DNA of 64,000 nucleotides from JACVRN01 sp036389255 (GTDB taxonomy: Bacteria; Acidobacteriota; Blastocatellia; Pyrinomonadales; Pyrinomonadaceae), in contig DASVQI010000024.1 in NCBI GenBank assembly GCA_036389255.1, positions 310,001 to 374,000 on the forward strand, in the 5' to 3' direction. Under the pieces are notes generated by a model that saw nothing but the letters and a program-made list of their open reading frames with translations, ran no database searches and was not told where the DNA came from. Every line of letters begins with the position of its first letter. Position 1 is the first letter of the stretch. This document shows positions 41,172 to 50,060 of the stretch, one piece after another. Position numbers and translations under genes: made by a program.

Positions 41172-43478
41172 TCAGCGCACTTCCAGAAACTCTATTCCGG
41201 CAAGCTTCCACGAGCCTCCTGCGCCCGCCCGCGCAAGTATAAGAACGGCCGTGCCGGACTGGTCGCGTCCAAGCTCGCGCACGTTGAGCGACACGTCAAC
41301 GGCTATGCGATTCGCGTCCAGGGCTTCGGCCCTGAGCACGCGCGTCTGCCAGACTTCGGGGCGAGCGCCTATGATGCCGCGAGAGAAGGCGGGCAGCTCA
41401 CCGGGCAGAATCAGTGCATCTATGTCGGCCTTGCCGCCTGTCTTGATGGCCTGATCAAGTTGAGCTATGAAGCTGCGCACGCTCTCTTCCACGGCGGGCG
41501 CGGCGCTCGACTCGGCCTTGATGCGATTGAGCCGGGCGGCCAAAGTTGAAGCGTATTCGCCCTCGGCACGCGCGGCTTCCGTGAATCGTCGCACGGCCTC
41601 TGCGGGCTGGCCCTTGCGCAGAGCCGTTTCGCCTAAACCTTCACTGGCCCAGCCGAGCGCCACGGGCGAAGGCAGAGCGTCATCCATCACGGAGCGAAAC
41701 TCTCGCTCTGCCTCGTCCGCTCTGTTGGCTGCGAGCAGCGCGCGCGCCAGCAGGATTCTAGCCTCCTGTAGACTCGGTGCAATCGCCAGCACCTCACGCG
41801 CAGCCGCCTCCGCCTTTCCATTCTCTCCACGAGCAAGCGTGGCCCTTGCCTCCGTGAGCGCTTCGTCAATCGGGCGCGCGCGCGGCGCGATGTCGTTAGC
41901 GTAATCTAGCTGCGGGTAGAGCTTTTCCGGGTCTACTTCCGCGCGTGTGATGCGGGCGGAAGTTTTGAAGATGACTTCTCCGAAGTTGCGAGCCGGTATT
42001 GTAGCCTCTGCCGTGACGCGTTCGCCGCTCGCTGTGGTCGCAGCCACGGGAACAGTCACCTCGAACTCCGACAGGTTCCTCAGCGCAGCCACCCACTGCG
42101 CGCCGCGCTGCTGCGGCAGTCCCACCATCAAATCCAGCTCAGTCGGCTTGTCCAGCAATTCGCCAAGTATATTCTTCACGGCGGGGCCGCCTCGACCGCT
42201 CAGGCTTGCGCGAAACAGCTCAAGCGTCAATTCGCCTTCCGCTCCCTTTTGTAGAAAGGAGCGCAGGCTGCTGATGAATGCCTCGCGTCCCATGAGGCGC
42301 TCGGCCAGCCTCCAGACCATCGCTCCCTTGTTGGCGACAGAGGTGTAATAGGTGTCGTCCAGTGGAGTTGTTCTGGCAAGAGGCGCGTCGCGCTTGGCCA
42401 CGGCCGCGTAGGCCAGTCGCTGGCGCAGCCTCTCTGCATCAGCCGTCTCACGACTGTACTGCTTCTCCAGAAAGGCGTTCGCCAGATAACGCGTTAAGCC
42501 TTCCGTGATGACGCCTACGCCTTCGCCCCTGACGGGAGTCGCGCCGCCAATCCATAACTCCGCGACCGATTCTGCGATTTGCAGCGCAGTCGTAGAATCA
42601 ATCTTCGAGCGGCGAAATGCGGCAGCAGGCAGCAGCAGCGTGCCGCCATCGCTTGTCCCGCCGCCGCGAGTGACCGCGACGAGGCGCACCGGCGCGTCGG
42701 GCGCTTGTCCCAGCAGGCCCGCATAGAATGTCCGCGCCGCGCCGACCAGCGCGAGCAGATTTTCGGCCTGCTTACGCTCATCTGCGCCCGCTCCCTTTAG
42801 AAGATAGGCGCTGACGCCGCGAGCCTCTCCGCTTCCCTCTACTACGTCCCAGTTGCCGGTCAGGAAAAGCGGCTCAGCGCTGAGCGTTTGCTCAAAAGTC
42901 CCGCCCGCAGCCTTGCCGCTTGAGATGACTGTTTCGCCTGCCGAGGCGCTGACGTTGAGTCTGAAGGGGGCCGTGTCCGCGCCTCGCAAAGAGAAGGCCG
43001 TGTTCGGCGTCGGATACCATAAGGAGAGCGGAAGAAACTGCGCGCCCGCAGCAGAAATCGCCGCGAGTCCGGTGTTCTCAGTCAAAGGCAGCCTGTAATC
43101 AATCGTCACGCTCACAGTGCCTTCGGGCTGAAGAGGTGCGGGAAGATTAATCGTGATGCGTTGTATGTTCCCTTGTCTTTCGGGCGCGGGACGAAAGCCT
43201 GCCGGAGCATTATTGACTGTCGCCTGCTTAATCTCTGCCTTCGAGTTGATGCGAAGCGTCAGCGTGTTGCCTGCGCCGCGTCCCACGTTGCGCACCGTAA
43301 TTGTCGCGCGCGACGTGAGAGCGCGTTCCGGCTGGCCCACGCTCGCCGTGATGTCGAAGCGCGTCACCTGCCACGCGGCTCGCGCCTCGTCCTGTGCGGC
43401 GGCCGGAGGCAGCGCGGCGTTAAGCGTAATTAAAAGTGAAAGAGCAAGAAGTGGTCTGAACAGTTTCATGAGATACAA
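41172..43478 (-). CDS. secreted M1-aminopeptidase-like protein with lost zinc site, plus TPR region
   Basis: 768 residues with a signal peptide (LLALSLLITLNAALPPAAA). The N-terminal beta domain (ARAAWQVTRFDITASVGQPE...VTIDYRLPL) is the M1 saddle. Where M1 enzymes have HExxH...E, this protein has ESVAELWIGGATPVRGEGV (about 300-320). Both His and the catalytic Glu are missing, though the following LTRYLAN retains the family look. The C-terminal third (about 540-690) holds TPR-like pairs (AREVLAIAPSLQEARILLAR). A final ~90 residues form a separate SnoaL/NTF2-like end (SFIAQLDQAIKTGGKADIDA). A structural or binding role is inferred. It lies between kdsA and kdsC. Confidence 0.8.
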   Translation of the reverse strand: MYLMKLFRPLLALSLLITLNAALPPAAAQDEARAAWQVTRFDITASVGQPERALTSRATITVRNVGRGAGNTLTLRINSKAEIKQATVNNAPAGFRPAPERQGNIQRITINLPAPLQPEGTVSVTIDYRLPLTENTGLAAISAAGAQFLPLSLWYPTPNTAFSLRGADTAPFRLNVSASAGETVISSGKAAGGTFEQTLSAEPLFLTGNWDVVEGSGEARGVSAYLLKGAGADERKQAENLLALVGAARTFYAGLLGQAPDAPVRLVAVTRGGGTSDGGTLLLPAAAFRRSKIDSTTALQIAESVAELWIGGATPVRGEGVGVITEGLTRYLANAFLEKQYSRETADAERLRQRLAYAAVAKRDAPLARTTPLDDTYYTSVANKGAMVWRLAERLMGREAFISSLRSFLQKGAEGELTLELFRASLSGRGGPAVKNILGELLDKPTELDLMVGLPQQRGAQWVAALRNLSEFEVTVPVAATTASGERVTAEATIPARNFGEVIFKTSARITRAEVDPEKLYPQLDYANDIAPRARPIDEALTEARATLARGENGKAEAAAREVLAIAPSLQEARILLARALLAANRADEAEREFRSVMDDALPSPVALGWASEGLGETALRKGQPAEAVRRFTEAARAEGEYASTLAARLNRIKAESSAAPAVEESVRSFIAQLDQAIKTGGKADIDALILPGELPAFSRGIIGARPEVWQTRVLRAEALDANRIAVDVSLNVRELGRDQSGTAVLILARAGAGGSWKLAGIEFLEVR

Positions 43479-43534
43479 AAGTGACGATTAAAATTTGATA
43501 GATGGGGAATAATGTTCGCCGCGAGCCTCTTCTG

Positions 43535-44392
43535 TCAAACGCCCCCGGCGCTTTCGGCTTTGCCCGGATTGACAAGCGCGTGGATGTCTCTGAGCATCAG
43601 AAGCAGCGCTTCCATTCTGGCCAGTGGGAGCATGTTCGGCCCGTCCGAGGGAGCGCGTTCGGGCGCGTCGTGTACTTCCATAAATACCGCGTCAACGCCG
43701 CAGGCGACTCCGGCTCGTGCGAGCGGTTCGATGTATTGAGAGAGCCCGCCCGTTGCATGACCGAGGCCGCCCGGAAGCTGTAAAGAGTGCGTGACATCGA
43801 AAACTATGGGGACGCCAAACTCTCGCATGATGGGGAAAGAGCGCATGTCTACTACCAGATTGTTGTAGCCGAAGCTCGCGCCGCGCTCCGTCAGTAGAAG
43901 CTTGCCGCCGCCAGCAGCCTGCGCCTTCCCCACTATGTTGCGCGCGTCCTGCGGCGAGAGAAACTGCCCCTTCTTCACGTTGACGGCGCGGCCCGTCTTA
44001 ACACAGGCCGTAATCAAATCGGTCTGGCGGCAAAGGAAGGCTGGGATTTGAAGCACGTCCGCGACCTCCGCGACGCGCTCCACCTGCGAGACTTCGTGTA
44101 CGTCCGTCAGCACGGGCAGGCCCGTCTCTTCTTTAATCTTTTGAAGCGCGGCCAGCCCCTCTTCCATCCCCGGCCCCCTGAAGCCTTTAATCGAAGAACG
44201 GTTCGCCTTGTCGAACGAAGCCTTGAAGACGTAATCGAGCCCGGCCGCTTCGGCACGCTTGCGGCATTCACGAGCCATCATCATAGCGTGCTCTTCGGAC
44301 TCTATGACGCACGGCCCCGCGATAATCGTCAAACGGCCATCACCGAATGTAGCGCCGCCGACCTTGAATGATTCTACTTTTTTCGCTTCCAT
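43535..44392 (-). CDS. kdsA: 3-deoxy-D-manno-octulosonate 8-phosphate synthase
   Basis: 285 residues, normal length. It condenses phosphoenolpyruvate with arabinose 5-phosphate. Motifs: IIAGPCVIESEE, FKASFDKANRSS, RGPGMEEGL and DVTHSLQLPGG. The Cys in AGPCVIES corresponds to the metal-ligand Cys of the Aquifex enzyme (Asn in E. coli), so this is the metal-dependent class. The last ligand region MEVHDAPERAPSDGPNM supports that. It lies 6 bases after the Ser/Thr kinase gene. Confidence 0.95.
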   Translation of the reverse strand: MEAKKVESFKVGGATFGDGRLTIIAGPCVIESEEHAMMMARECRKRAEAAGLDYVFKASFDKANRSSIKGFRGPGMEEGLAALQKIKEETGLPVLTDVHEVSQVERVAEVADVLQIPAFLCRQTDLITACVKTGRAVNVKKGQFLSPQDARNIVGKAQAAGGGKLLLTERGASFGYNNLVVDMRSFPIMREFGVPIVFDVTHSLQLPGGLGHATGGLSQYIEPLARAGVACGVDAVFMEVHDAPERAPSDGPNMLPLARMEALLLMLRDIHALVNPGKAESAGGV

Positions 44393-44397
44393 CTCTT

Positions 44398-46575
44398 CTA
44401 TTGATTCTGAGCCTGACGCTTCAGCGCTCTCAGGCGCTGCTCTATTTCGCGGCGGTTGTAGGCGCTGGGGCTCTGCTGCAAGTATATTTCATATTCGCGC
44501 ACAGCGTCGGCCGCGCGCTCAGTCCGCTCATAAAGCCGCGCTAGGCTGTAATGCGCGTCCGCGAAATTCCCGTCTCTCTGCTCAATGGCGGCGCGGAACT
44601 CCGCTTCGGCGTTCTGGTAATCCTTCTCGCTGGCCAGCACAGCGCCGAGCGCCAGATGGGCTTCCGGGTCGCGGCCTCCGTTCTGGGCTATGGCACGTCG
44701 CAGCGCGTCCTCCGCCTCGCGGTTTCGCTGCAAGTTTATCTGTATGATTCCTATCTGGTAGAAGGCGTCAGGGTAACTGCCGCCGCTCTGGTTGATGGCG
44801 GCGTTGTAGGCTATGAGCGCGTTGCTGAAATCGCCCTGCTGCTGTAGCACGAACCCCAGATTGTACTGCGCCGCCGGATAATTCCCCCCGCGCTGATTTA
44901 TCGCCGTGCGAAACTCTTCCGCCGCAGCCGAGAGTTGGCCCTTTGCCATCAGCGCACGCCCCAGCCGGTTGTGAGCCGAAGGAAAATCCTTCTGCATATC
45001 AAGGGCGCGGCGGTAATCGCTGACGGCCGCGTCGTAATCGCGCACGGAGAAGTAATACGCGCCGCGCTCGTAGAACTCTGCGGCCGTTGTCGGCTCGCGC
45101 GCAGGCGCCGGGAGCTTCGCGGCTTCATTCGTGGGCGTCACGTAGCGTCCCACAGTCTCGTCCGTCTCATTATTCGCGGAAGTGGCCTTGCTTGAGCTTC
45201 GTGTGCTTAAGAGAGCTATGATGGCGACGACTATGAAAAGTGCCGCCAGCGAAATGAGCGTGATGACGACGGGCTGCTTCAGGAATTTAAGCCACGCCTC
45301 GCGTCTGCCGGGGGCGATGCTCGCGCTCAAAGAGACTGAGGGCCCGGATGAAGCCACGGGTTGAACGCTGGCCGCGCCTTCCAACTGCGGCGATGGAAGG
45401 ACGGGAGCCGATACTGCGCCTCTTGTCTCAAGCGCCTTCTCTTCAGCCGTCTCAGCCGCACCGGCGGCAGGAGCCTGCGTAGTCGAGGCGCGTCTCTCGC
45501 GCATCTTTTCAAGGTCAATTATCAATCGCCCCGACGGGGTTTCGGTTCCAACGTCCCTGAGCGTCTCCATAGTCGGTGCGCTGAATCCTGCGGAGTGCTC
45601 AAGGCCGAGCTTTTCCGCCATCAGGTAAAGCTCTCTTCGGAACGCGCCCGCGTCTGACGGCCTGTCTTCGGCCCGCTTCTCAAGCGAGCGCAGCACTATC
45701 TCTTCTAGCGGCGGCGGAATCGTCGGGACGAACTCTCGCGGCGGCCTCGGCATCTCCGATGAGTGCTTCAGGGCGACGGCCAGTGGCGTAGGGCCGCTAA
45801 ACGGAGTCGTCCCCGTCAGCATTTCATAGAGAATGACGCCCAGTGAATAGACATCGGAAGAGGGCGTTAAATCAGCGCCGTCGCACTGCTCCGGCGACAT
45901 GTAGCGCGGTGTGCCTATCATCACGCCCGTCTGCGTGATGTTCTTCAGCTCCATCCCTTCCGCGTCCGTGGCTAGCTTGGCTATGCCGAAGTCCAGCACC
46001 TTGACTATGGGCGGGGCGTGTTTGCGTTGAACTACAAAGATGTTGCCGGGCTTCAAGTCTCTGTGAATTATCCCCGCTTCGTGCGCGGCTGCGACCGCAG
46101 CAGAGATTTGCAGCATGAGAGAGACGGAGCGCGCAGTGTCCAGAGGCGCTTCGCGCGCTAAGACTTCACGCAGGGACTTCCCTTCGAGCAGCTCCATCAC
46201 TATGTAGACGAGGCCGTCCTGCGTGCGGCCAAAATCCGTGACCGTGACTGCGTTGGAATGTTGAAGGCGGCCTGCGGCACGCGCTTCACGACGAAAGCGC
46301 TCCTGCGCGGCCTCGTCCGTGACAAAGCGCTGGTTGAGGACTTTGATGGCCACGGGCCGGTCAATCAGAAGATGCGTGGCGCGATAAACCGTCCCCATCC
46401 CGCCTTCGCCCAAACGAGCATCCAGCCGGTACTTCTCATCCAGAGTGAGGCCCACCAGAGGGTCTGCGGGAATGGCCGTCGCAACGGTCGCATCGGCTTG
46501 CAGCAACGTCCCGTCCTCCGGGCACAGCTCCACCTCGCTATCGTAGCGGCGACCACATTTGGGACATTGCAGCAT
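44398..46575 (-). CDS. transmembrane Ser/Thr protein kinase with TPR sensor domain
   Basis: 725 residues. An N-terminal zinc ribbon (CPKC...CPEDG) is followed by a PknB-type kinase: Gly loop LGEGGMGTVY, Lys in VAIKVLN, catalytic HRDLKPGN, DFG in VLDFGIAK, APE-like MSPEQ. After an Ala/Pro-rich juxtamembrane region comes one membrane helix (about 433-455, VITLISLAALFIVVAIIALL). About six TPR units follow (for example YDAAVSDYRRALDMQKDFPS), which would be extracytoplasmic. All catalytic residues are present, so it should be active. A PP2C phosphatase at 52281 could be its antagonist. It sits in the KDO/CTP block. Confidence 0.92.
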   Translation of the reverse strand: MLQCPKCGRRYDSEVELCPEDGTLLQADATVATAIPADPLVGLTLDEKYRLDARLGEGGMGTVYRATHLLIDRPVAIKVLNQRFVTDEAAQERFRREARAAGRLQHSNAVTVTDFGRTQDGLVYIVMELLEGKSLREVLAREAPLDTARSVSLMLQISAAVAAAHEAGIIHRDLKPGNIFVVQRKHAPPIVKVLDFGIAKLATDAEGMELKNITQTGVMIGTPRYMSPEQCDGADLTPSSDVYSLGVILYEMLTGTTPFSGPTPLAVALKHSSEMPRPPREFVPTIPPPLEEIVLRSLEKRAEDRPSDAGAFRRELYLMAEKLGLEHSAGFSAPTMETLRDVGTETPSGRLIIDLEKMRERRASTTQAPAAGAAETAEEKALETRGAVSAPVLPSPQLEGAASVQPVASSGPSVSLSASIAPGRREAWLKFLKQPVVITLISLAALFIVVAIIALLSTRSSSKATSANNETDETVGRYVTPTNEAAKLPAPAREPTTAAEFYERGAYYFSVRDYDAAVSDYRRALDMQKDFPSAHNRLGRALMAKGQLSAAAEEFRTAINQRGGNYPAAQYNLGFVLQQQGDFSNALIAYNAAINQSGGSYPDAFYQIGIIQINLQRNREAEDALRRAIAQNGGRDPEAHLALGAVLASEKDYQNAEAEFRAAIEQRDGNFADAHYSLARLYERTERAADAVREYEIYLQQSPSAYNRREIEQRLRALKRQAQNQ

Positions 46576-46595
46576 AAATACTACGGAAAGAATTT

Positions 46596-46674
46596 ATTCA
46601 TTGACTCATCGGTTCATTGATTAAATTAATTACTTTTTTCATTGAATCAATGAATGAATGAACAGATGAATCAA
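46596..46674. repeat. TTCATTGA/ATGAATC heptamer array with inverted repeat
   Basis: Perfect arms TTCATTGATT (46613-46622) and AATCAATGAA (46645-46654). Further ATGAATC-like words extend to 46674 and provide the stop codon (46673-46671) of the acetyltransferase gene. It lies upstream of the Ser/Thr kinase start. Confidence 0.65.
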
Positions 46675-47222
46675 TCCCTCGATTCCTTCATCTCTGCTTT
46701 TTCGATGGCATAATAGACCAGTTCCTGATTGTAATAGCGTGCTATCTTCTCGCGTCTCATGCCCAGCTTTTCCATGACGCGCCACGAGCCTATGTTTTCC
46801 GGTTCGGCCACGGCGACAATCCTGTCAATCTCTGTATGCTCGAAGATGAAGCGCAGGCAGGCAAGCGCCGCCTCCGTAGTGTAGCCCATATTCCAGTAGG
46901 GCTTATCAATTCCGTATAGAAGCTCGACCTCCGGCGTCTTCTCCAGATGCTTGAAGCCGACGTAGCCGATTATCGTCCCTTCTCCCTTGAGCAGCACGGC
47001 CCACTGGCCGAATCCCTTCTCGCGCCAGTGCTGTACGAGCCGGGTCATTGCTGCGCGCGACTCTTCGAGCGATGGCCTCCAGCCATCAATATACTTCATT
47101 ACGACGGGGTCGTTCCAAATGCGGTGAAACGTTTCGGCGTCCTCCGGCGCAAACATTCGCAGGACTAGCCGGTCTGTCTCTATCTCTGGCGCGGGATTGT
47201 ACATCTTAATCGTCGCCGGCAA
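46671..47222 (-). CDS. GNAT-family N-acetyltransferase (RimJ/RimL-like)
   Basis: 183 residues. ETDRLVLRMFAPEDAETFHR is the usual start of RimJ-like GNAT proteins. The acetyl-CoA region is ELLYGIDKPYWNMGYTTEAA, and VAVAEPENIGSWRVMEKLGM is the C-terminal motif B region. The substrate may be a protein N-terminus or a small amine. The start overlaps the end of pyrG by 17 bases, implying coupling. The stop codon lies in a heptamer array. Confidence 0.88.
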   Translation of the reverse strand: MPATIKMYNPAPEIETDRLVLRMFAPEDAETFHRIWNDPVVMKYIDGWRPSLEESRAAMTRLVQHWREKGFGQWAVLLKGEGTIIGYVGFKHLEKTPEVELLYGIDKPYWNMGYTTEAALACLRFIFEHTEIDRIVAVAEPENIGSWRVMEKLGMRREKIARYYNQELVYYAIEKAEMKESRD

Positions 47223-48909
47223 CGCCCGCGCGCTCGTGGTCGTGCATGAGTGTGTCGGCCTCTTCGGGTTTGCTCATTGCGTTTTCGTCGCGCACGCGAT
47301 TCTCGTAGGCTGCGCGCACGAAGGAGGCGAAGAGGGGGTGAGCTTGAAGGGGCTTGGATTTGTATTCCGGATGAAACTGGCAGCCCAGAAACCACGGGTG
47401 AACGTGATGCGGCAGCTCTACCATCTCCACGAACTTTCCGTCCGGCGATTCGCCACTGATGCGTAGCCCCGCGCGCTCCAGCGTTTCGCGGAACTCGGGG
47501 TTGAACTCGTAACGATGGCGGTGGCGCTCGGTTATCTCTTCAGCGCCGCCATAGACCTCGCGCGCAAGCGAGCCGCTCGCCAGCCTGCAATCCCACGCTC
47601 CGAGCCGCATCGTGCCGCCAAGCTCTTCCACGCCCACAAGGTCGCGCAGCTTGAAGATGACGGGGTAAGGCGTGTCGGCGTCGAACTCTGTCGAGTCGGC
47701 GTCCTTCAGGCCGCACTCGTTGCGCGCAAACTCTATGCAGGCCGTCTGCATTCCGAGACAGATGCCGAAGTAGGGCGTGCGTGTCTTTCTGGCGTAGTGT
47801 ATGGCCTTTATCATTCCGGCCACGCCGCGTTTGCCGAAGCCGCCGGGAACGAGTATGGCGTCAAAGTCTCGCAGGCGGTCTTCGTAATCGTCATTCATCA
47901 ACTCTTCGGACTCAATCCATTGCACCTTGACGCGCACGTTGTTGGCTACGCCCCCGTGCGTCAAAGCCTCGCGCAGGGATTTGTACGAATCCTCAAGCTC
48001 TACGTACTTGCCGACGATGGCGATTGAGGTTTCGCCCGAAAGCGGCTCGCGTATGATTGAGACAAGCTCGCGCCAGCTTGAGAGGTCTGTGTGCTGGGCG
48101 CGTTCCTCAAGCTTGAGCGACGCGACGATGAGCCCGTCCAGCCCCTGCTCGTGAAACGCAAGCGGCACTTCGTAGATTGTGTCCACATCCTGAGCGGTGA
48201 TGACCGCGTGCTCTTTGACATTGCAGAAGAGGGCGATTTTCGAGCGCAGGTCGCGCGAGAGCGGGCGGTCGGTGCGGCAAAGCAGGATGTCAGGAGCGAT
48301 TCCTATCTGCATCAGGTCGCGCACGGAGTGCTGCGTCGGCTTGGTCTTCAACTCGCCTGCTGCGGCTATGAAGGGAACGAGCGTGACATGCACGAAGAGC
48401 GCCGAGTCGCGGCCTTCTTCATTTCCCATCTGGCGTATGGCTTCCAGAAAAGGAAGCGACTCTATGTCGCCCACGGTGCCGCCGATTTCCACTATCACCA
48501 CGTCGGGCTTGTCGGCGGCGGCGACCGCCCGGACGGCGTCCTTGATTTCGTTGGTGATGTGCGGGATGACCTGAATCGTCTTGCCCAAGTAGTCGCCCCT
48601 GCGCTCCTTCTCTATCACGGAGAGGTAGATTCTTCCGGTAGTCCAGTTGTTGGCCTGCGAGAGATGCGCGTGCGTGAAGCGCTCGTAGTGTCCAAGGTCT
48701 AGGTCTGTCTCCGCGCCGTCGTCCGTGACAAAGACTTCGCCGTGCTGGAAGGGCGACATCGTTCCGGGGTCAACGTTGATGTAAGGGTCTAACTTGATGA
48801 GCGCTACGCGCAGGCCGCGCGCCTCAAGAAGGCAGCCTATGGAAGATGCGGCCAGACCTTTTCCGAGACTCGAAACCACACCGCCCGTCACAAAGATATA
48901 TTTAGGCAT
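47206..48909 (-). CDS. pyrG: CTP synthase
   Basis: 567 residues from the ATG at 48909, with AAGGAG in front. An open frame extends 66 codons upstream and is rejected. The synthase domain starts MPKYIFVTGGVVSSLGKG. Tunnel and ATP residues follow (VIVEIGGTVGDIESLPF). The glutaminase domain has the nucleophile Cys in GICLGMQTACIEF and the His/Glu pair in CQFHPEYKSKP. CTP is the co-substrate of KdsB, encoded just upstream, which makes this a sensible pairing. The C-terminal extension of ~30 residues is polar. Confidence 0.96.
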   Translation of the reverse strand: MPKYIFVTGGVVSSLGKGLAASSIGCLLEARGLRVALIKLDPYINVDPGTMSPFQHGEVFVTDDGAETDLDLGHYERFTHAHLSQANNWTTGRIYLSVIEKERRGDYLGKTIQVIPHITNEIKDAVRAVAAADKPDVVIVEIGGTVGDIESLPFLEAIRQMGNEEGRDSALFVHVTLVPFIAAAGELKTKPTQHSVRDLMQIGIAPDILLCRTDRPLSRDLRSKIALFCNVKEHAVITAQDVDTIYEVPLAFHEQGLDGLIVASLKLEERAQHTDLSSWRELVSIIREPLSGETSIAIVGKYVELEDSYKSLREALTHGGVANNVRVKVQWIESEELMNDDYEDRLRDFDAILVPGGFGKRGVAGMIKAIHYARKTRTPYFGICLGMQTACIEFARNECGLKDADSTEFDADTPYPVIFKLRDLVGVEELGGTMRLGAWDCRLASGSLAREVYGGAEEITERHRHRYEFNPEFRETLERAGLRISGESPDGKFVEMVELPHHVHPWFLGCQFHPEYKSKPLQAHPLFASFVRAAYENRVRDENAMSKPEEADTLMHDHERAGVAGDD

Positions 48910-49045
48910 CGCGCTCCTTTTCTGCGTCTGTTGAAGTTCTATCGTCACCTTGAACCGGGAGCCGTGTCGTTGCCGCCCGGCTCCTGCTCGCCATCGTAAT
49001 AGCGCTGTTTCATGTCCTCGTTTACAGCCTGCCTGTTCGCGCCGC

Positions 49046-49870
49046 TCAGGAAGAGGGCTTGTTTGCGAGCAGTGCGCGCACGCGCTCCAAATCTTCCACC
49101 GTATCAACGCCGATTGAAGGCGAGTCGGATTCTATGACAAGGATAGTCGCGCCTCGCTCAAGCGCGCGTAACTGTTCGAGCGCCTCCGTGCGCTCAAGCT
49201 CCGTTTGCGGCCATCCGGCATATTCTAACAAAAAGCTGCGCCTGTAAGCATAAAGCCCCGTGTGCTTGCGAAAGAGCCTGAGAAGCTGCGGCTCCATTTC
49301 CAGCGCTGATGAAAGAGAGCCATGCTGCCTGACAGCGTCGCGCGGATAAGGAATCGGAGAGCGCGAGAAATAGAGCGCCCGCCCGCCCTTGTCCGCGACG
49401 ACCTTAACCACGTCCGGGCTCGTGACATCGGCCGCGTCGGTAATCATCTCGCACGTAGTCACAATCTGCGCCTCGTCCGCGTTGATTAGCTCATCAACCG
49501 CGCGCTCGATTGTGAGCGGGCTGATGAGCGGCTCGTCGCCCTGTACGTTGACGATGACATCGGCGTCGTAGAGCGTGGCCGCGACCTCCGCCAGCCTGTC
49601 GCTCCCGCTCTGGTGCTCGGGGCTCGTCATGACAGCCTCGAAGCCTTCCCGGCTGACCGCTTCAGCGATTCTTTCATCGTCCGTAGCGACGATTGCGCGC
49701 GCAACGTTGCTGGCCGAGAGAGCGCGCTCTACGACCCAGAGAATCATCGGGCGGCCTGAAATTTCTACTAAGGGTTTTCCGGGGAGTCGAGTCGAGTGGA
49801 AGCGAGCCGGGATAATCGCCACCGCCTGTGGCCTTGAAGTTGAGGCCGTGTTCTTCACGGGACTACACAT
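49046..49870 (-). CDS. kdsB: 3-deoxy-manno-octulosonate cytidylyltransferase
   Basis: 274 residues. Nucleotide-binding AIIPARFHSTRLPGKPL, SGSDRLAEVA, and VNVQGDEPLI with the metal-binding Asp. It is followed by YFSRSPIPYPRD and HTGLYAYRRSFL. It activates KDO as CMP-KDO for transfer to lipid A. The first ~14 residues are a polar extension. First gene of the kdsB-pyrG-...-kdsA-...-kdsC block. A short inverted pair (GGAGCCG...CGGCTCC) lies in the gap to pyrG. Confidence 0.95.
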   Translation of the reverse strand: MCSPVKNTASTSRPQAVAIIPARFHSTRLPGKPLVEISGRPMILWVVERALSASNVARAIVATDDERIAEAVSREGFEAVMTSPEHQSGSDRLAEVAATLYDADVIVNVQGDEPLISPLTIERAVDELINADEAQIVTTCEMITDAADVTSPDVVKVVADKGGRALYFSRSPIPYPRDAVRQHGSLSSALEMEPQLLRLFRKHTGLYAYRRSFLLEYAGWPQTELERTEALEQLRALERGATILVIESDSPSIGVDTVEDLERVRALLANKPSS

Positions 49871-49903
49871 TAGCCTGCCGGTAAGGCCAGTGTCAATGAA
49901 AAG

Positions 49904-49940
49904 GATTGATTCATTTCTTCATTTCTTGATTGAATCAATC
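49904..49940. repeat. inverted repeat of TTGATTCA words upstream of kdsB
   Basis: Perfect 10-bp arms GATTGATTCA (49904-49913) and TGAATCAATC (49931-49940) enclose TTTCTTCATTTCTTGAT. It shares the word TTGATTCA with the arrays at 14859 and 57262. Confidence 0.65.
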
Positions 49941-50060
49941 TTCTCTCCCTTCCCTTGTTTGACTTCGCGGCGCGTCGGAGGCTACCATGCTCTTTCCCTA
50001 ACACTTATGATTAAATGCTCTTCTATCAAGATAGATTCTGTTGCGGGTCAGAGAACTTAA

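Noticed and set aside
48910..49107. A longer PyrG beginning at 49107.
   Set aside because: MPKYIFVTGG at 48909 is the conserved CTP synthase start and has AAGGAG in front; the upstream part would overlap kdsB.
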